62,000 nucleotides of DNA from Phoronis australis (lineage: Eukaryota > Phoronida > Phoronidae), in the NCBI GenBank assembly GCA_002633005.1, contig NMRA01000031.1:1-62000 (forward strand), read 5' to 3'. Made by a program: the position numbers and the translations under genes. The notes beneath the pieces are model-generated. The model saw only the letters and a program-made list of their open reading frames with translations. It did no database searches and had not been told where the DNA came from. This document shows positions 58,501 to 62,000 of this stretch, piece after piece. The number at the start of each line of letters is the position of its first letter. The first letter of the stretch is position 1.

Positions 58501-58849
58501 TTTGCAGGGGAAAGATTTCTACTACATTAAATGGAAGGGTTGGAGTTCAAAGTTCAACACTTGGGAGCCAGTTGAGAACCTGAACTGTCCTGACCTTGTT
58601 CAAGACTACCATGACTTGGTCACACAAGATGGCCTAGCCAAGCGGCGTCACGCATACGACAATGATGACGCGGATGAACGTGAGTGCAAACGCCAGCGAC
58701 TGGATCATCTTTTTGACAAGCTCTCGCGGTCACCGTATAAAAACAAGATCTCACCACTACGGCTCTTGCAGACCTCGCAGTCGGAAGCGATGAAAAAACT
58801 GGCCAATCCGGCCAACAAGGTGATTAACCGCATGGGTTTAGTTGCTTAA
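52516..58849 (+). CDS. Chromodomain protein of SUV39H/HP1 type (3 exons visible)
   Basis: Exons: 52516-52690, 56793-56866, 58508-58849, with GT-AG introns and consistent phases. Residues 1-58 (MADFYDRRVSVACLSNIV...) form an N-terminal region of no known domain. The chromodomain spans about residues 69-118: FEVDAILDHC, then FYYIKWKGWSSKFNTWEPVE and NLNCPDLVQDYH, with the aromatic cage positions (F/Y at the start, W of KWKGW, the Y/F before NTWEP) filled. Such domains bind methylated H3K9 in heterochromatin. As read, the protein has 197 residues and stops at 58849. However AACAAG/GTGATT at 58820 is a good in-phase donor, and a SET-bearing SUV39H would need further exons beyond. The basic tail (KRQRLDHLFDKL) would suit the SUV39H linker. 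HP1 is less likely because no chromoshadow domain follows. Confidence 0.8.
52691..54897. other. Intron 1 of the chromodomain gene, first part
   Basis: No exon recognised. Two palindromic E-boxes CCACGTGG lie at 53586-53593 and 53613-53620 within a duplicated 27-bp context. Confidence 0.4.
54898..56600. repeat. Degenerate 360-410 bp repeat units with CTCF-like motifs
   Basis: Recurring blocks: GTATCTCCTAAACC(G/A)TTTGCAGG, a half carrying GTG(C)C(A/C)CCTAGTGGCAATTTTA, and a half carrying GCGCCACCTAGTGGCCATTTTT. Units start near 54898, 55811 and 56192, the first split by the insertion at 55053-55540. A further set lies at 60180-60660. Motif starts: 55009, 55647, 55925, 56055, 56289, 56369 (exact core matches) and 56564 (one mismatch). 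Confidence 0.75.
55053..55540. mobile_element. Non-autonomous DNA element (488 bp) inserted in the repeat
   Basis: The ends CAGGGCTTGGAAT (55053-55065) and ATTCCAAGCCCTG (55528-55540) are exact 13-bp inverted repeats. Removing it restores the repeat unit seen at 55925-56060 (GCCTCTGTGTCT joined to TCAAAGGTCCTCAA), which shows it is an insertion. Flanks GTGTCT and GTATCT are similar but no exact 8-bp duplication is present. The CAGGG start suggests hAT. Confidence 0.75.
56162..57950. repeat. Tandem duplication bearing chromodomain exon 2, copy 1
   Basis: Matches 60163-62000 along its whole length with substitutions and small indels. It contains the exon 56793-56866 and about 1.1 kb of the following intron. 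The spacing between copies is about 4.05 kb, so exon 3 (58508-58849) lies between them. Confidence 0.92.
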
Positions 58850-58869
58850 GTCGGGCCCAAAACCAAATG

Positions 58870-59418
58870 ATGCTGTCAAATTTCCCTTGCAAAAACGTAG
58901 CTTTCCCATCAATGAATAACTATACCTGTGTATGAATTTTTAGAAATTGAACAATTGCTCTATATGTGTGTATTTAGGCAACTTTATACGGGATCATTGC
59001 ATTTTTGAAAGTGAAATTTATGTTTTGCACTTGTGTCTGAGCTTTGGAAGAACTAGCAGTCTGTTGATAATATCAACATTAATTGGTTTGTGTCAGTATT
59101 TGAGGTGATAAAACACATCAATGACAAACTCAAATGCTTATATAAATATATAAATCCAACCAGACTTAGAAATCTTTGCGAAACTCGGATATTCTAAATA
59201 CGAAGTACAGATTCAGTCCAGAGGTTACAGCACACAAAGGCACTACTTGGCGGCCAAACCACTCAATACTATGACCGCTGATTCTGTATGTAGTTCGACT
59301 CTCTGCCGATTGGCTAGAATCCACAGTATCAGTCGTGAAATAAGCCCACTGGCTTGTAATAGTTGATTTTTGAAATAGCCGCGCCATATTGAAAGTCATT
59401 ATTCTGCAAGATGGTGAT
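58870..59418. other. 3' flank or intron of the chromodomain gene
   Basis: Nothing coding recognised. If the donor at 58820 is used, this is intron; if the stop at 58849 is used, it is 3' UTR and flank. Confidence 0.35.
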
Positions 59419-59664
59419 CTGTGGCCCATTCCTACAAAACTGACTTAGCTAAGACAAATCTTAGTAAATTTTAAAATAAATGTTAAATCTGTCTCAAAAC
59501 CATTTCAAGAAAGAGATCTTAAGTTTGACTTTTGTGTTTGATATAAGTTTTGTCTTAATTTAGACTAACTTACTGAATGGGAAGTTTGAAAGTTTGGAAG
59601 TTAAGACATATTTTATACTCAAGTAAAAAATAAACTTAAGTCAGTTTCTTGGAACAGGCCCCAG
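59419..59664. mobile_element. MITE with inverted ends (about 246 bp)
   Basis: Left end CTGTGGCCCATTCCTACAAA then ACTGACTTAG; the right end, on the reverse strand, reads CTGGGGCCTGTTCCAAGAAA then ACTGACTTAAG. AT-rich interior with several TAAGAC/AAGTTT words. No target duplication identified. Confidence 0.65.
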
Positions 59665-59689
59665 GTCTTTATTGGACTGGCATTTAGCN

Positions 59690-59893
59690 TCTGACGGCAG
59701 AAAATGCTTGCCACACATTCGGTAACCCTCCACTGCTTTGTACGTTGCGTGGACGGGTAGTGCTACGTTCTTCACATGAACGAGCTAGCCAAGTATGGCG
59801 AAGTGTGTCATCCTTCAGAAAGCGACGCAAGGTACCCAAAGCACGTGTGAGACGATAATGAGTACATCCCGGCACGCAGCAACAGCGTGGCAT
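59690..59893 (-). pseudogene. THAP domain with a frameshift
   Basis: ATG at 59893 begins MPRCCCVPGCTHYRLTRALG, the classic MP-x-C start with C-x4-C. It continues LRRFLKDDTLRHTWLARS. The matching end of the domain, VEGYRMCGKHFLPS with C-x2-H, lies one frame over between about 59775 and 59692. All four zinc ligands are therefore present but split by a frame change near 59775. An undetermined base at 59690 shows sequencing uncertainty here, so an assembly error is as likely as a real break. Unlike the copies at 29.9 and 47.6 kb, this belongs to a different THAP lineage. Confidence 0.7.
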
Positions 59894-60162
59894 GTTGACT
59901 GACTTGTAAACAAAAGCAAACGACGACCGTACTGATCACAACCGAAGTAGAACAATGACTGACTCGACAGCCCTCATAGTCAGACTACAATGAAAAAAAA
60001 TTGGCGCGAAACTCTTGCCTCCCAAAACGTCACTTCCAGAGTAGAGGACGAGAAATTAATCAAATTATGAAAAGCTGTAATTAAGTAAAAAATGTGTCTG
60101 GGATAATCAACGAACATTATTTTTGCTAAAAGTGACATGAAAAAAGGTTGCCTTCGCCTTTA

Positions 60163-62000
60163 GCTATGACGTGGACGGCTGACAATTTTCCGACTTCGAC
60201 TATTGTGGCGCCTCCTGTTGGTAGTTTTTTGCGTTCTTGTCTGTATTTCCTAAACCGTTTGCAGGATCTTTACTTGATTTAGCAAGTGTATTTATATGAT
60301 GTTGACAACGAACAACGACGACTTTCGGGCGTATCTGACCACTCGTGTGCCCCATAGTGGCAACTTTAGTTTTTTACGTTCACCTCTGAAGAGATGACGC
60401 TTTACTCCTGTTTTCGGGTGGAATCTAGGTATTTTGCGCCACCTAGTGGCCATTTTTGCTGTTTTTAAACCCTGGTCAACCAAATCCTTCTAGGGATGGT
60501 TTTGAAAATTGAAATGTTCTCAGTGTGAAGAGGACGTTTGATGATGGCGACTGACTATTGTGGCACCTCATAGATATAGCTCTGTTTAGTTTTGCATCCA
60601 TAGCTGTATTTGGATGGATTGTATGTTTTTGCGCCATCTAGTGGCCATTTTTATGATACAAATAAATAACCCTAAAAGCACACCATTTGCGATGCATTCG
60701 TGGGCACATTTCAATGCTCCGCCTTGCTCTTGTTTTTTATAGGGGAATAGTGTTGACATTCAGCCTCAGAGGTTCGTGTAACTTGATGTGCGTCCGTGAT
60801 TTAAAAAAATATTTGGAAAGAAAACTGAATGTGCCATGTTGACATAGACCGTCTTTATTTACAGTTGCCAAGCGAGGTGAGATTGAGTGGGAAGATGACT
60901 TTGAAGTGGATGCCATCTTGGATCACTGCGTGGAAGAGGTGAGAAATGTTGAACATTTTACAGCAAACTTTGCCATTAATTGGTTTTTGTGCTTTACAGA
61001 ATTCTTCACCCAGTTGTCACATTCTGCCATGGACAAGTGAATATCCGTCAAATTTCCCAAAAAATGAATATAAAATTTCGATCCCATAGCTGGGTAAGTG
61101 TTATAGGAACAACATTTCCGTTATTGAACAACGATTTTTACAATGCGCAAAATGAGAGGAATTTCACTATATCTTGTGATCAAGGTTTTCTAAAGTTTGT
61201 AGAAAAAATGACTTACGTAGGCGTGCAGCTTGTTGTGTGGGATAGAAAAATTCTAGTATGTGCTGCATCTTTCTCTGGAAATGGTTCGTTCAGGATTTCA
61301 TAAAGGGCGTCCGAAATGGGTTTCTCAGCTTCTCTGGATGTCCACAACAATTAACGCGCGACAGTGACCCAACGTCAACTTACTGTTGTAATGTGATATG
61401 TTACTGTCAAGACATGGTTCTGCAATAATATTGTTAGTATTTTGCATCTCATTTCTAAACCAATTATTTTATCCTGGACAAGCTGCTAACAAGTCAAAAA
61501 AGGCAGCCATGCATACTTGCTTACTTTATATGGGTGTGCAAATGCTGGACAGGTCATCCTAACTGGGGTGTCTAAATTTGAATGGACCCCTGGACACCCT
61601 CCAGATGAAGTCTTGAGAGTGAATCCATGGTGCAGCTCAGTAATACCTAGGAAGCGCCATACTGTAACAATTCTTCAGTTTGGGACACAATGTAGGCACA
61701 GGTTAGATTACATTTTGCCTAGTCGTATTTGATGACCAGGAAAAAATCTAAGGTCCCCAAATAAAATCTGAGGTCAAGAAAATTGAAAATCTCTGGCGCA
61801 GATGAATCGTGGGGTTTCCTATTTGGCGCCCACTTCCGCGTTCCGGAAAAAATGTACGGCTGTAACGGCACCCATTCTCCTTTCGCTTCTCGAATTTTCC
61901 CCGTAAATTCTCTAACTCAATTATTCCTCCTGCTGACGAACAACCATAGGACGCAGATGACTGCATGAGCAGGTGGTGCAAGTTTTACCGATCTTGCCTG
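60163..62000. repeat. Tandem duplication, copy 2 (runs off the window)
   Basis: Second copy of 56162-57950, beginning GCTATGACGTGGACGGCTGA and continuing to the last base. It keeps the repeat units with CTCF-like motifs (60349 with one mismatch, 60438 and 60633 exact) and the exon. Confidence 0.92.
60865..60938 (+). CDS. Duplicate chromodomain exon 2
   Basis: 74 bases with the same acceptor (TTTACAG) and donor (GAGGTGAGA) as 56793-56866. One base differs and the encoded residues are identical (AKRGEIEWEDDFEVDAILDH then CVEE). It could be a mutually exclusive or repeated exon, part of a second gene copy continuing outside the window, or an unmerged allele. Confidence 0.85.

Noticed and set aside
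1-62000. CRISPR arrays, operons, rRNA or intact tRNA genes
   Set aside because: None found; intron structure and mobile-element types show animal nuclear DNA, and the tRNA-like pieces lack cloverleaf pairing.

Overview
The window is eukaryotic nuclear DNA from an invertebrate animal. It has intron-rich genes with GT-AG junctions, TRIM-NHL paralogues with one long coding exon each, THAP-like domains, and many mobile elements: a Penelope-like retroelement, LINE relics, and hAT-like or other inverted-repeat elements. The gene set and the recurring ACATGTA-type words would suit a cephalochordate, echinoderm or hemichordate, but the sequence alone does not fix the species. A 412-base run of N and a lone N show a draft assembly, so near-identical tandem copies may be real or may be unmerged haplotypes.

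Layout. 1-7.5 kb has no recognised gene but holds a palindromic hAT-like MITE with perfect 8-bp target duplications. 7.5-10.3 kb is a decayed Penelope-like element (minus strand) bounded by direct repeats that carry hammerhead-ribozyme-like cores. 10.3-12.5 kb is a 2.2-kb inverted repeat with arms over 500 bp. 12.6-13.7 kb is a LINE 3' fragment. 16.9-25.9 kb is a complete nine-exon NSE3/MAGE gene (270 aa, plus strand) whose introns hold a DNA-transposon-like element and a 39-bp minisatellite. 29.6-30.0 kb has a possible first exon and a THAP-like fragment. 30.5-45.9 kb is a minus-strand TRIM-NHL cluster: one complete gene, one C-terminally truncated gene, one gene cut by the assembly gap, an NHL relic beside a LINE, and two broken RING copies stacked upstream of the intact gene. 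47.5-49.5 kb holds a second THAP-like relic and a LINE tail. 52.5-58.8 kb is a chromodomain gene of SUV39H/HP1 type (plus strand). Its second exon and flanks recur at 60.2-62 kb. A degenerate repeat rich in matches to the CTCF core consensus lies just upstream of both copies of that exon.

Functionally, NSE3 belongs to the SMC5/6 complex, the chromodomain gene probably reads H3K9 methylation, and the TRIM-NHL proteins are RING E3 ligase candidates in a locally expanding cluster. I see no operon-like or obviously new multi-gene system. The unusual content is structural: nested elements, exon-bearing tandem duplications, and regulatory-looking motifs carried by repeats.
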